This document shows positions 43,701 to 54,773 of a DNA stretch of 64,000 bases, piece after piece (positions within the stretch are counted from its first letter, which is position 1; every line of letters begins with the position of its first letter). Position numbers and translations under genes: made by a program. Location: NCBI GenBank assembly GCA_027972325.1, contig JAPMOS010000042.1, positions 18,501 to 82,500 of the forward strand. Reading direction: 5' to 3'. The notes below the pieces were generated by a model that was given only the letters and a program-made list of their open reading frames with translations, was not told the DNA's origin and ran no database searches. Origin of the DNA: Paratrimastix pyriformis (Eukaryota; Preaxostyla; Paratrimastigidae).

Positions 43701-43961
43701 ATGTTGGCCGAATCAGGTACATTATGGTCAGCAGGATAGTGAACAGGAGCAGGCATTCGGTTGTCCACTAAAAAAATAAAAAGATTTCCGGATGGAAAAT
43801 GATGCAGCCCCACACAGAGTGAGAAGAATTCGTCAAGGGGATGAAATTTGACCTTCAGTGCCTTGTTTTTGCAGCACAAGTGTCTTCTCGAGAATTTGCT
43901 CCGCGAGAGAAACACTCGACCCCTGGGTCTCCAAAAGGGGTGGTTCGGCTTCTGAAGCCAT
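40704..43961 (-). CDS. Acetyltransferase-lysine 2,3-aminomutase fusion (AblB-AblA-like)
   Basis: Seven exons (43961-43853, 43767-43495, 43426-41899, 41820-41499, 41388-41137, 41038-40925, 40856-40704) sum to an open 916-residue frame. Residues about 150-300 form a GNAT domain ([20 protein letters not shown], with the Q-x-x-G-x-G acetyl-CoA loop). A linker rich in Ala/Pro/Ser/His follows. The C-terminal half is lysine 2,3-aminomutase: YPDRCLML, the radical-SAM triad CSNYCRFC near residue 587, [41 protein letters not shown], and [10 protein letters not shown] with the PLP lysine near 823. In bacteria and archaea these two activities make the osmolyte N-epsilon-acetyl-beta-lysine from lysine; the same role is inferred. 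Introns start mainly GTCCG. The first 130 residues are unlike either domain. Confidence 0.93.
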
Positions 43962-44307
43962 TTATAAGAGGCTAGTTTGGAAACCCGTAAAAAATGAACC
44001 CGCAAATTGCCGGACCCGGACAGACATTACGAACGAGAGGAAAAGCACTCGCTTTCGAAAATGAGGATATTACCTGGGTTGAACCTGTACAATTCATTTG
44101 ATTTTTTGCAAGCTCTCGCCCCGCTCCCTCCCTTTTCTGGGCGTCGTTTTACGATTGGGCCTTGGGATGCAAAAAGATCAACAAATTGGTCCGGCATCAG
44201 GCCTCCAGCGGCCAGCCGTGCGGCCCCCGTTAAACATTCCGGCGCATTTGAAGCACCCCTGGGTTGAATCGGTTCACCATCCCCTTTGAAGTTCGTCTTC
44301 TCCAGCG
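43962..44307. promoter_or_regulatory. Head-to-head promoter region
   Basis: 346 bp between the start codons of the aminomutase fusion (-) and the CFAP141-like gene (+). It is AT-richer than neighbouring DNA, as expected for a bidirectional promoter. No defined element was recognised. Confidence 0.4.
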
Positions 44308-44686
44308 ATGCAAGGGGCCCGAGATCACATGATTCCAGAGCGCCTCAGGCATGTCATTGAACGGGACAATCAACGACAGACCATTCAGGCCTCGATGCAT
44401 GACCAGGCCAAGGCCATGTCGGTGGCGGTGTGGGAGACCAGTCTCCGCGGTAAGATTGCCTCAAAGGAAGAAAAGAGGAGGCAAGCTGAAATTCAGGAGG
44501 AAATCCGATTGGTCTGCCCGGTTCTTTTGAGCGGCACCACTCATCATGGCCCGCCCTTGCCAGACTGCCGAGGAGAACCTCCGCGTCAGGCGGGAACGTC
44601 TCCGACAGCTCTTCGACCACGACGCGTTGATCATCGAAAAAGAGCTCGCCGACCGCGGACTTGCGATTTGGAGGCAACGCAGCTGA
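44308..44686 (+). CDS. CFAP141-like ciliary protein
   Basis: Two exons (44308-44511 and 44564-44686) around a 52-nt intron (GTCTGCCC...GCCAG) give 108 residues. The protein is helical throughout: RQTIQASMHDQAKAMSVAVW, KEEKRRQAEIQEEIRL joined to [20 protein letters not shown], then LIIEKELADRGLAIWRQRS. The spacing of WxxxL, the basic E/K/R block, RxxxLxxLF and the terminal amphipathic helix resembles CFAP141 (C1orf189), a small microtubule inner protein of axonemes. The match is from memory of the family and is suggestive only. If right, it implies the organism has cilia. Met-8 (MIPERL) is an alternative start. Confidence 0.5.
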
Positions 44687-45196
44687 CCATGCATGGCGTC
44701 CTGACTCACCTGTGTAATTAATTCTCATCCCCCTCCCCTCTGCCGCCTCTCTGCCCGGCCCCAGGATCATGTTCGCTCCACTCGATTCTGTCTCGTTTCC
44801 CCACTCTCTCACCTTTTCTCTTCCTTCCCACCCTCCCTCGCTCCCTCCGTCCCGCGGATCGCGTGGCCGCCGTGGCCGAAATACCAGCAACAGTCCTGAA
44901 ATACCAGCAACAGTCCTGAAATACCAGCAGCAGGTCCGGTCGGGAGGCTCGCGAAAAAGCAACCGCCGAGGCGAGGCATTCAAACGGGAGTCGCCCCCCC
45001 CCCCCCCCCCCCCCCCCCATGGACCCCGCCACGCGACGCTACATGCCGTGGTCATATTTGAGGGGCACGTGGCAGCGGGATGGGGACGTGCCTGGGTTGA
45101 GTTTACTTACACTGCCGCCTAGGGGTTGCGTCCCGGCACGGTGTGTGTGCCATGCGGGGTGCCCGGGGCCTGCCCCGGACATCCGCGGCTGCACGC
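44687..45196. other. Convergent intergenic region
   Basis: Contains three copies of GAAATACCAGCAACAGTCCT (44878-44940) and a C run of about 24 (44995-45018). No gene was recognised between the two stop codons. Confidence 0.5.
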
Positions 45197-48100
45197 TTAC
45201 CGGCGCATGCGACGACCGCGCCCGCGGCCACCACGGCGCCCACCGCGGCCACCGCGCCCACCCCCGCGGCCACCACGGCTGCCGGCGGGGGCCTTGGCGC
45301 GCTCCATGTTGTCCACCGAGCGGCCCGAGCGGACGCCCGTCCGGGCGATGGAGACCGTCTTGCCGCGCAGCTGGGCGAGCCCCTTGGGGGGCAGGTGGAG
45401 GGCCAGCTCGACCGAGTTCTCGTCGACGAACTCGACAAAGGCGAACCGCTTGCCCGGAGGCGACCGGCCACCGCGGGCGGCTGTGCACGGAGCGGAGGGA
45501 TGGGGGAGCGAGGGGGGAGAGGGTGGTGAGCGAGTGTCCATGGGTCTGTGTGGAGCAAAGGGGGGCGTTCACATCGGGATCAGGGAGGAACGCGAGTGTC
45601 CAAGCCAGCCAGGGGGCGGGCCAGGGCGGGCCAAGAGCAGGCGGACCCTTCTTGCGCTTGACCTGGCAGATGGAGATGTTCCGGATGGCGCCGGTCTTGT
45701 TGGCGTAGAAGAACCGGGCCACCTCGTCGCTGCTGCAGCCCGAGGGCAGGGGCGACACCCAGACGGTCAGCTGGCGCCGCTCGGGGTCGGCCTCGGCCAG
45801 CCGCTTGACCAGGTCCAGGGTCATGGGGTGCTTGGACTCGCGCAGCAGCCCGCAGACGACCATGATGCCCTCGTTGGGGATCGGGTTGTTGTTCAGCAGC
45901 AGCGTGCGCAGGGTCTGGTTGCCCCACCGGCGGGCCCCCTCGCTGCTCGTCTCGCTGGCCGCGTCGCTCTGGGCGGCCACAGCGGCGGCCGCGGTGGCGG
46001 GACCCTGCGACGGGAGGAGACGGGAGACGGAACGTCAAGAAAGGCACCAGCCACAGTGCGCGTGCTGCCCGGGGACGGGGGCAGGGCGGGGGGGAACAAA
46101 ACAGGGCGTGGGGAACGAACCTCGGCGGCGGGGTGGCCGTGGCGGGACTCGACGACCTCGCCCTGGGTGCAGATGGCCTCGATGAGGGCCTGGGCGCCGG
46201 CCTGGGCGATCAGGTTGAGGCGCATCTTGAGGGTGTGCAGGGTGCTGTTGGCGCGCAGCATGACGGCGACGGCCTGGGCGCCCTTGTCGCGCACCCGGTT
46301 CATGCCCAGGTCGAGCACCTTCAGGTGGGTGTTGTGGTGCAGGGCCGTGGCGATCTCGCGGCAGCCCTCGACACCCATCCCGTTGCCGAACAAGTTGAGC
46401 TCCTCCAGCGGGTGGTTGGCACCCAGCACCGCTGCCCAGCACAAGCATCATCACCCGTCCCGGGGGTTGAAGGAGATGATGGTGAGTGGCCAGCACACGG
46501 GACCGAGCGGGCCACCCACCACAGGGGCAGGTTGGGCAGGGGGCGGGCATGGGAACGGGGCATGGGCAGGGGTAGGGGGGGAGGGAGGGGGGGCGGACCG
46601 GCGATGGAGCGGGCGCCGGCAACGCCGAGCCGGTTGCGGGAGAGGTCCAGGTGGCGCAGGGTGGTGTTGGTGGCCAGCGAGGCGGCGATGGCGGCGGTGC
46701 CCTCGCGGCCCAGGTTGTTCAGGGCCAGCACCAGCCGCTCAATGGGGGCCGAGACCACATCGGGCCGGGTGGCCAGCAGCCCGCCCACGATGGCGCCCGA
46801 CTGGGGAGTCAGGCTGCTCGACTTCAGCTCGAGCACACGCAGCTACGGGGAGGGGAGCCAGAGGGGAGGCATTGTGAGCACGGGAGGGAGCAGCAAGAGG
46901 GCAGTGGTAGTGGGTGGAGGGGCAGGCAGGGCGGACCTTCTTGAAGACGCGCAGCATATCGGCGGCGGTGAGGACCTCCTGGGTGCCCTCGTCGTCGTCG
47001 TCCTCGCTGCGCTCGCCCACGGGGCGCTTCTCGATGGTGATGGTCTGGGAGAGGTTGTTCCCGTTCATCCGCAGCACCTCCACGCTGAACCCGCGCGCGT
47101 CGCGGACACCCGGCTTGCAGAGCTGCACAAACCACCACCACCACCACCACCACCACCAGGCGGACCAAAACGAGGAATGCGTGAGCGTTGTGAGACAGCC
47201 AACCCACCACCAGACTCGCAATCTCACCAGCAATCACCCACTCACCCTCCCTCCGGGGCGGGCGGTGGTAGGGTGTGCGGGTTGTGCGTGCGGACGTGGT
47301 AGAAAGCCTGCATGGAGAGCTGGTTGCGCTCGAGGTTGAGCTCGACCAGGGTGTTGTTGTGCACCAGGGCCCGGCCCAGCCGCTCGGCGAACTCGTTGGG
47401 CATGGCCGTGTCGCCCAGGTCGAGGAACTTGAGCGAGCGGTTGTGGGCCAGCGCGTCGAAGAGCCGCTCCGAGTAGGTGAAGGGGGTCTTCCAGCAGTTC
47501 ATCGAGCTCAGCGACTTGCTGATCTCCAGCATGCGGGCCATGGCCTCGCCCGGGCTCAGCTGCGAGCCGCCCGCCCGGCCGGCCGCCTCGGCGATGGCCG
47601 AACAGTCGATGGCCGTGACGGTGGGGATGAAGCCCACGTTGTACAGCAGCGAGCCGAGCCCGCTGGGGGAGAGGTGGTTCCGCTGGATCTCAAACCGGCG
47701 CAGGGTCGTGTGGAACTCCAGGGCCGGGGCCAGCAGCATGGCCTCGGAGTCGGTCAGGCCGCACGAGTTCATCATGAGCACCTCCAGGGTGGGGTGGCGC
47801 CGGATGAACTTGGCCAGCAGCTTGGTCAGGGGCAGGTGGCCCGCCAGCGGGTTGAAGGACAGGTTCAGGGTGCGCAGCTGGGTGGTGGCCAGCAGGCCGG
47901 GGATCAGCTCGACCAGGGCCAGCGGCTGGGCGTTGGTCATGGAGATGTCCAGCTCACGGAGGCCATCGGGCCGGTTCTTGAGGCCCTTGGTGATGGCCTT
48001 GCAGGCGTTGGGGTGCAGGTCGCACGAGTGGCGCATGACCCGGAAGTGGCGCAGGTTGGGCAGGTCGGTCAGCAGCTGGGTCAGGAAGTGGTGCCGCGAC

Positions 48101-50597
48101 TGGATCCGGTCGGGGGTGAAGGTGATCCAGGTCAGCTGGGTGATGTAGTCCTTCGAGAGGGCCAGCAGCAGGTAGAGCTTGCCAAAGTCGGGGTTGTCGT
48201 TCAGCTTCTGGATGTACTCCTGCAGGTTCATCCGGATGTACAGGTCGCGCCAGGTGGCCTCGCCCTCGGGGAGCTGCTTGATGCCGAACCGGGCGCAGCT
48301 GCGCTGCCAGAGGCGCTCGTCGGAGGTCATCACCAGGTGGCCCGCGGGCGGGGCGGGCCCGGTCATGTTGGCCCGGATGTAGAGGTCCCACCAGGTGGGC
48401 ACACCCTCGGGCAGGGCGGCGATGACCAGGCTGCTGATGCACTGCTTGCGCCAGCCCTGCTCGTCGGCCAGGTCGGCCAGGCTCAGGGGGGCGGGCGCGT
48501 CGTGGCTCAGGGCCAGCCGGACGCGGACCGTGCCGGCGGGCACCTCGACGGGGCCCTGGTAGACCTTGGCGTAGAGCTCGCGCCAGGTGGCGATGCCGGC
48601 GGGCAGGTGGCCCAGCAGGCAGCGGAGGCTGTTCTCCTTCCAGTGGGCGTCGTCGGCGGCGGGGGCCACGGGGCCCGTGGCGGCCACCAGGAAGGACTCC
48701 AGCGGGCGGATCTTCTCCTGCTCCTGCCGGGCGGCGTCCTCGACCGAGGTCACCTCGAGCTGCTTCTCGTGGTACCCGCGGCGCTGGCTGTTGGCCACGG
48801 AGGCGCGGAGGGTGTCGCAGAGGCGCTCCTTGGTGGGGACGGCCTCGCCCAGGAAGCGGAAGAACTCGTCGTAGCCGTTGATGGAGAGGATCTCGTGGCA
48901 CATCTTCAGCATGGACTCCTCGACGGCCGGGGGCAGGGCGCCCAGGTTCTCGTCGAGCATGGGCACCAGGGGCCCGATGAAGCGCTTCTGCATGGCCGCG
49001 AAGAAGGCCACGTGGCGCAGCGAGTTGGCCGAGGCCACGAAGGACTTGACGGCCCGGTCCTCGTCGTCGACCCAGGCGGGGTCCTTGGGGTCCTCAATCT
49101 TGGCCAGCTCGGGGTACTTCTTGATGATCCAGAAGACATCCCGGGCCCAGCGCTCCTCGAGCAAGGGGCCCTGCAGCTCGGCCCAGGTGCGACCCGAGAT
49201 GAGCCACATGGCCATGAACTGGCCCATGTCGGGCACGGCGTCCTTGTGGCGGTTGGTCTCGTCGGCCATGAAGGCGTCGACCTTCTCCCGGGCCAGCTTG
49301 GGGATCTCCGGGTGGATGCGGCCCATCTCGACCAGCATCCGGTAGAACCAGCAGAAGCCCGTCAGTGACTTGGTGCTCACGTGGATGTGGTCCAGCAGCA
49401 TCTCGACCACCATCGACCGCATCAGCGAGGCCAGCACCTCCAGCGCGTCCAGCGGCTCGAACTTCTTGCTGTGGCCCTTGCAGATGGTCGAGATGGCGTT
49501 GCGGGCCATGGGGATGGCCTTCTGGGCGTGCTCGGGGCTGATGTAGATGGGGATCCAGTGCGAGAAGGCCTCGTTGTAGGCCGACCGGCGCACCCCGTGA
49601 CGCATGTAGGACCGCAGGGAAACCAGGTCCAGGGGCGAGGTCACCGAGAGGATGCGGCCCGTACGGATGTTCCGGTTGATGCACAGCCCCACGCCCAGGC
49701 AGTCCTCCTCGAAGGTGCGCCGCGAGTAGTAGCAGGTCAGCTGCTGCCGCAGCCGGGTGATGCGCGGCACGGGGGGCAGGTTGGCCTCCACCTTCTCGAC
49801 CGGGGGCCAGGGCCGCCCGGGCCGGTGCCGGCAGCCGGTGCATTCGTAGCTCTTGGTGTTGTCCACGGCCTGGCGCATCTCACGGCTGTACAGCTGGGCC
49901 TCGGTATCTTCCTCGCGGTACTTGAACAGGAAGGCTAGCGAGAAAAACGGGGGGGTGTTGAGGCGGCTGGGATAACCGGCAAAAAAAAAGACATTGGAGC
50001 TGGAGCAGAATCGACAGAGCCGAGTAGGCCGGAGACCAGCCCTGGTACTTCTCCTTGAACTCGGTCAACATATCCAGGCACAGGGTGTTCCCGAAGACAT
50101 TGGGATGAGGGAGCGAGGTGCACAGGCGGAGCGTCGGGGGAGAATCCGGATAATCGGCCGGGAAGTTGAGCACAATATGGAAGAGAGCGCCAGTCAGGTG
50201 CCAAGGCTGGCTGTAGGGGGCCCACTTCGGCTTCCTGAAAAAAAGATCGGCAAAAAAAATTCATTAGGAAAACAGGAGGCAAGAAATGACGGACTCGGGA
50301 CCCACCAAGTTGCAATGCCATTCCATCAGGTTATCTTCCAGAGGAAGAGCCGAAATGGTTGGCAGCTTGCAGTTCTGTTGGAAAAAAAGGCGAACAAAAA
50401 GAAAAATGAGGGGAAATGAAGAATGGGGAAAAAATTGGACGAACTTGAACTTCCTTGAGATCGGTGAAAAGGCGCTGCAGGAAGGGTGGGAAGCTGGAAA
50501 AAAAAAAAAAATTAGGAAAACAATTCCAAACCTGCACAGTCGATTGGCGAACGCCATCCGGACGAGGAGGAGTGATGAACGCGGCGGCTTGAGCCAT
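45197..50597 (-). CDS. E2 ubiquitin-conjugating / LRR / RRM / RGG fusion protein
   Basis: Ten exons (50597-50532, 50474-50445, 50374-50306, 50230-49993, 49934-47296, 47122-46937, 46842-46599, 46431-46121, 46004-45647, 45480-45197) sum to an open frame of 1474 residues. Residues 22-150 are a UBC domain: RLFTDLKEVQ, ALPLEDNLMEW, NFPADYPDSPPTLRLCTSLP, HPN at about 97 and catalytic Cys about 106 in NTLCLDML. A C-x2-C element (YECTGCRHR) and a large unrecognised region follow. That region includes three copies of an LPxGxxTWxxLY module (48190-48670). RI-type LRRs come next (LRTLNLSFNPLAG, LVELNLERNQLS, LEELNLFGNGMG, LKVLDLGMNRV). Then comes an RRM-like domain (QLTVWVSPLPSGCSSDEVAR, KRFAFVEFVDENSVELAL) and an RGG tail. 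A ubiquitin-transfer enzyme directed to RNA is inferred. Confidence 0.9.
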
Positions 50598-50610
50598 TCC
50601 TGTTGCAGGA

Positions 50611-52076
50611 ATGAATGGGGTTTTCCAAATGTGGGGTTTCCCCGGGGGTGAAAGACTAATAGGCCGGCGCCAAAAAAGTTGTTGCTTTCTGGCGGCTCTC
50701 GGACTTTGGACCTGGCGCCTCAGCACAATCGGGACACATCACGACACGTTCCTTTGCATAGACGAAAGTTAAATGGCATTCTTTTGTGTTTATTGGTGTC
50801 TACTTTCGTTCTGTGCTGGTTCATTCTGATGACGACCCGGAAAATGAGCTCAAGTGAGGGCAATCCGCCCCGTTTTGATAATACAACTCATTTCCCGATT
50901 GCCATGGTCCGTACCTGTTCTGTCCCTTCACCCATCCCAACTGCAATCTCTTAGATCTGCTGCGACCGGCCTGATTATCTCCAACGATCATTGGATTCGC
51001 TTCTCTGTGTCGAGGGAATCGAATCTTCGGAGATCCTCCTCTTTCAGGTCGCTCCTTCCGCCCGTCTTCCGATTCTGATGGCGATCTGCGTCCTTTGGCG
51101 GACAGGACGGCAGCAACGCCGCGGTGGACCGGATCTGTGGGGATTTCGTTGCGCGTCTTGGCCCCGGTCGAGCCCGCCACTTCAGGCATCCGCACCCCAA
51201 GGCCGGCCTGATTCCAATCTCCCATTGTCTGAAGACGCGGTCCCGCCTAGAACCCTCCTGCCGCTCGTCCCCTGATCTCCTTCGCTCCGGGTGGGTCGTG
51301 CAGCGGGCGCCTACTACATCGCGGCCCACTACCGGTATGTCCTGCAGACGGTCTTCGAGGGACCCCGGCATCACGGGGCGGCCGAGGGGGTTATCCTGGT
51401 GGAGGACGACATGATCTTCGCGCCCGACTTCCTGAGCTTCTTCCAGCAGGTCCCCCGCCGACTCCCCTGTCCCTCGGCTCGGGTACCTGGGCCTTCAGCC
51501 TCCCTCCCCTGGCGGTGACTAATCGCCCCCTCGTCGCCCCGCCCAGACGGCCCCCCTGCTGGCCGCGGACGATGAGCTGTGGTGTGTCTCCAGCTGGAAC
51601 GACAACGGCTTCCGCAACATGGCCGCCGACCCGAGGGCCCTCTACCGGACGGACTTCTTCATCGGCCTCGGGTCCGCCCAGGCCCCTCCTGCCTCCTCCA
51701 GGCATCCTCCTCCTCCTCCTCCTCATCATCATCAGCAGCAACATCTCATCTCATCATCGTCGAAGCATCGAATCATCAGCATCACATCATACAAGCAAGC
51801 ATCAACATCAACAATGGCACAAAGAGCCGTCTCATTTAGGGTGCCCCCCCACCGCCCCCCCCCCCCCCCCCAGTTGAGCCATCCATCCCGCACGCTTCAC
51901 CCACCCACCCACCCGCCATCCCCCCAGCTGGCTCATGACGCGGCGCCTCTACCGAGAGCTATGCCCATCTGGCCGGCCGCCCACTGGGACGAATTCCTCA
52001 GGCAGCCGCGCATCCGCAAGGGCCGCCAGTGCCTCTTCCCGAGATGCCTCGGGTCGGTCGGATGGTGTGTGCGTGT

Positions 52077-52107
<31 letters not shown>

Positions 52108-54371
52108 GGGGGGGCAGGGCATGGAAGGTCATGGCGGCGCCACAGACACCCTTCCGCTGCGCGTCTGATCGTGGTGGGGGTGACAGCACTACAACATCGG
52201 CTCCCGGGGCACCCACCTGAGCCAGGCCCTGTGGTCATCGCGCTTCGAGGGCATCCGCATGTACGAGGGGCCCCCCGTTACCCTGGCCCTGGACCCGGTC
52301 CGGAGCCGGCCCGCATACCGGGGCTGGCTCGAGGCCCAGCTGGCCCGACCCGACTTGGTGGTGGCCATGAAGAGGCCCCCCGGGGCCGCCGCCAGGCTGG
52401 TGGTGGAGCTTCCCCGGCCGGGGGCCCTCTGTGGGCTGCTCCTGCACCAACATGGTGACCTCCGCCCGCTCGTCGATGCCGCGGCCAGCTCGCCATGGGA
52501 TGGCAGTGTTCCCGAGGGAGAGCGCAGCCCGCCCGAGGCTGGCCCCGTCCGGGTGGTGGTGGTCCCCTTCCTGATGACCTCGCCCTCGGTCCGCCTGCAT
52601 GCCCACGCTCCCCCCGTCGTGCCTCCATCGTGCCTCCACGTGCCTCCACGTGCCTCCATCGTGCCTCCATCGTGCCTCCATCGTGCTGCTTCCATCGTGC
52701 TTCCATCAGTCCGTACCCTGACCCGTCTCCTCTTCTCCCCAAGGACGAGGCCCGGTTCGGGGCCCTGGCCGGGTACCTGGGGCTGTGGGAGCAGCCTGCA
52801 CGGGGGGCCTTCGAGGGCCTTTGGGTGGTGCCCTGGGGGCCCCGGACCCGGCTGCTGCTGGTGGCCAGCTGGTCGCCCCTGGCCGGGTCGCTTGCCACCC
52901 CAGCTGGGGCCACGGAGGGCCTCCTCCTCGACCCAACGGGGCTGCTCCCCGACCCGCCATGCGCCCTCAAGGACTGGCCGCCCCTCGCCACGGTCAAGGT
53001 CCGTCCCCCGGCCGCTCGCCCGGTGCCCTTGGCCCCATTGAAAGCCCATCCCCCTGCGAATCTCACCATCACCGCCCAAGCCCCGCCCAAATATCATCAT
53101 CCAAGCATATGTGAACGGGGCCAATAGAAACCACGCGCACGCCCCTCCTATAGAAAACTGCACCGACCCCGTCGGTAAGGGTCCAGGGTGCCCCCCGGGG
53201 GGTCTGGGGTGCCACAGGGGTAGTAGGGCAGGCCCCAGCCCGTGTTGATGGTGTGCCGAGCTCGGGCGGACCCCCGGGCCGGGGGGTATACCCGGGGGGG
53301 TGAAATGTCGAAGGGGCCTGCATGTGGGGAACTGGGGCACGAGGACCGGGCTGGCTGGCAGTGTAAAGGGGGCCCCTTGGCCACTCTGGGGCGGGGTCCA
53401 GACCCGGGCTCTAACGCACAGGGCTGAGTGGGGGTGATGAAGTGTACTCACCCGGACCCCCCCCTTTCGTCTTCCGGTCATGGTTGTTGGTCATGTGGGT
53501 GGATGTGGACGGCAAACCGCTAGTGCCGGATAATCTATACCCCACGGGGTCTCTGCGAATGTATGCAGATTGGGCTGCCGACGCACGGTTGGGTGTGGGT
53601 GCGCATGCGAATCAGGGTCACAGTGAGGGCTGATATTTCGTGTCTCTCTGCACCCATCCGTGCGTCAGCGGCCCAATCTGCATACCTTCGCAGAGACCCC
53701 ATGGAGTGTAGATTATCCGGCACTCGCGGTTTGCCGTCCACAACCACCCACATGACCAACAACCATGACCGGAAGACGAAAGGGGGGGGTCCGGGTGAGT
53801 ACACTTCATCACCCCCACTCAGCCCTGTGCGTTAGAGCCCGGGTCTGGACCCCGCCCCAGTAACCAAGGGGCCCCCTGCCGACTGCCAACAAGCCCGGTC
53901 TTCGAGGCGCAGGGACCCACATGCAGGCCTCTTCGACATGTCACCCCCCCGGGTATACCCCCCGACCCGGGGGTCCTCCCGAGCCCGCCACACCAGTAGC
54001 ACCGGGCTGGGGCCTGCCATAGTACCCATAGACACCCCAGGTCCAGGCCCCGGGGGGCCCCCTGGGGGCCCTTCGGACGGGGTCGGTGCAATTTTCTATA
54101 GGAGGGGCGTGCGCGTGGTTTCTATTGGCCCCGTTCACATATCCAACCCCCATCATCAGCATCCTCATCCTCATCCGATCCGTCACCCCGTTCCTGGTAC
54201 GGGCAGGTGGTGGCGGCGCCCGAAGGGGCCACCTGTGCGGAGGAGTGTCGCCGCAGGGGCGGGGCGGACATGGAGTGCCAGTGGGCCATGACGGCCAGCC
54301 TCGAGCGATGCGCCCCCTGCCCGGCCAGCTTCGCCTGCGCGCCCCGCGGCGCCGGCAGTCCAACAGCATAG
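50611..54371 (+). CDS. GT13-family N-acetylglucosaminyltransferase (GnT-I/POMGnT1-like)
   Basis: A type II Golgi protein is predicted: a TM segment (GILLCLLVSTFVLCWFILMT) follows a short basic tail. The catalytic domain is spread over small exons: ICCDRPDYLQRSLDSLL; QDGSNAAVDRICGDF; AYYIAAHYRYVLQTVFE; the metal-binding VEDDMIFAPDFLSFF (EDD); LWCVSSWNDNGFRNM; WLMTRRLYRELC...PIWPAAHWDEFLRQ; and HYNIGSRGTHLSQALW. It transfers GlcNAc from UDP-GlcNAc in known family members; the acceptor is unknown here. A long C-terminal extension (about 52260-54371) ends in a Cys-rich segment (TCAEECRRRGGADMECQW). Two one-base frame breaks lie at C runs (51964 and 52038). The exon 1 start (MNG, ATG 50611) is inferred from splice phase. 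Confidence 0.82.
53107..54142. mobile_element. Large palindromic fold-back element (1.04 kb) in an intron
   Basis: The left arm (53107-about 53596) and right arm (about 53649-54142) are inverted copies around a loop of about 52 bp. The outer ends ATATGTGAACGGGGCCAATA and its complement match closely, as do segments such as ATGACCGGAAGACGAAAGGG (53769) and its complement near 53463. The middle of the arms (53170-53300 against 53960-54075) is diverged. No coding capacity or transposase was found. The flanks CCAAGC and CCAACC could be remnants of a target duplication. It sits in the last intron of the GT13 gene. Confidence 0.88.
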
Positions 54372-54773
54372 GCCAACTACCCCCTCCCCCACTTCCTTCC
54401 CCCCCACTGTTGCTGTGCCTTCTGTTTTGGCTGTCCCCCTCGGGCCTCGACCTTGCCGCGACCCCTCCCCCCGAAGGTCATCGACGGGAAGGATGGATTA
54501 TTGGAGGAGAAGAGGAAGGAAGGTGCGGCCATGGGGGGCTCAAGAAAACGGTGCCACAAACCACAAACGATGCCCCGGGCCGCGTTAATCGGTGGCCGCG
54601 TCCGCATAGGATGGCCGGCGGATGATGATGATTGGATGGGACGATGATTGATGATGTACAACGAGGGTCACACAAGGGCGGGCGGGCGGGCGGGCGGGGG
54701 CCACCGCATTCACAAAAGATCACCAAAGCTGCCGCTGCCACCCACTGCCCTCACCCCGGCCGGGGCGGGCCGC
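54372..54773. other. Convergent intergenic region
   Basis: Lies between the stops of the GT13 gene (+) and the SPFH gene (-). Pyrimidine-rich to 54470, then GATGATGATT and GCGGGCGGGC short repeats (54615-54700). No gene seen. Confidence 0.45.

Noticed and set aside
40704-43961. Bacterial contamination as source of the lysine 2,3-aminomutase gene
   Set aside because: The gene has six introns of the local GTCCG or similar type, in-frame exon sums and host composition, and it is flanked by eukaryotic genes.
43950-43970. TATAAA immediately before the aminomutase ATG as a TATA box
   Set aside because: It ends right at the start codon, leaving no space for a transcription start and leader.
43427-44005. 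Separate 192-residue minus-strand gene
   Set aside because: It overlaps the first two exons and introns of the aminomutase fusion in one frame. Splicing at 43853/43767 and 43495/43426 gives a consistent 916-residue frame.
53442-53835. Mirror-image ORFs (MYSPGPPPFVFRSW) as a transposase fragment
   Set aside because: They arise because the palindrome is read from both sides, and they match no transposase feature.
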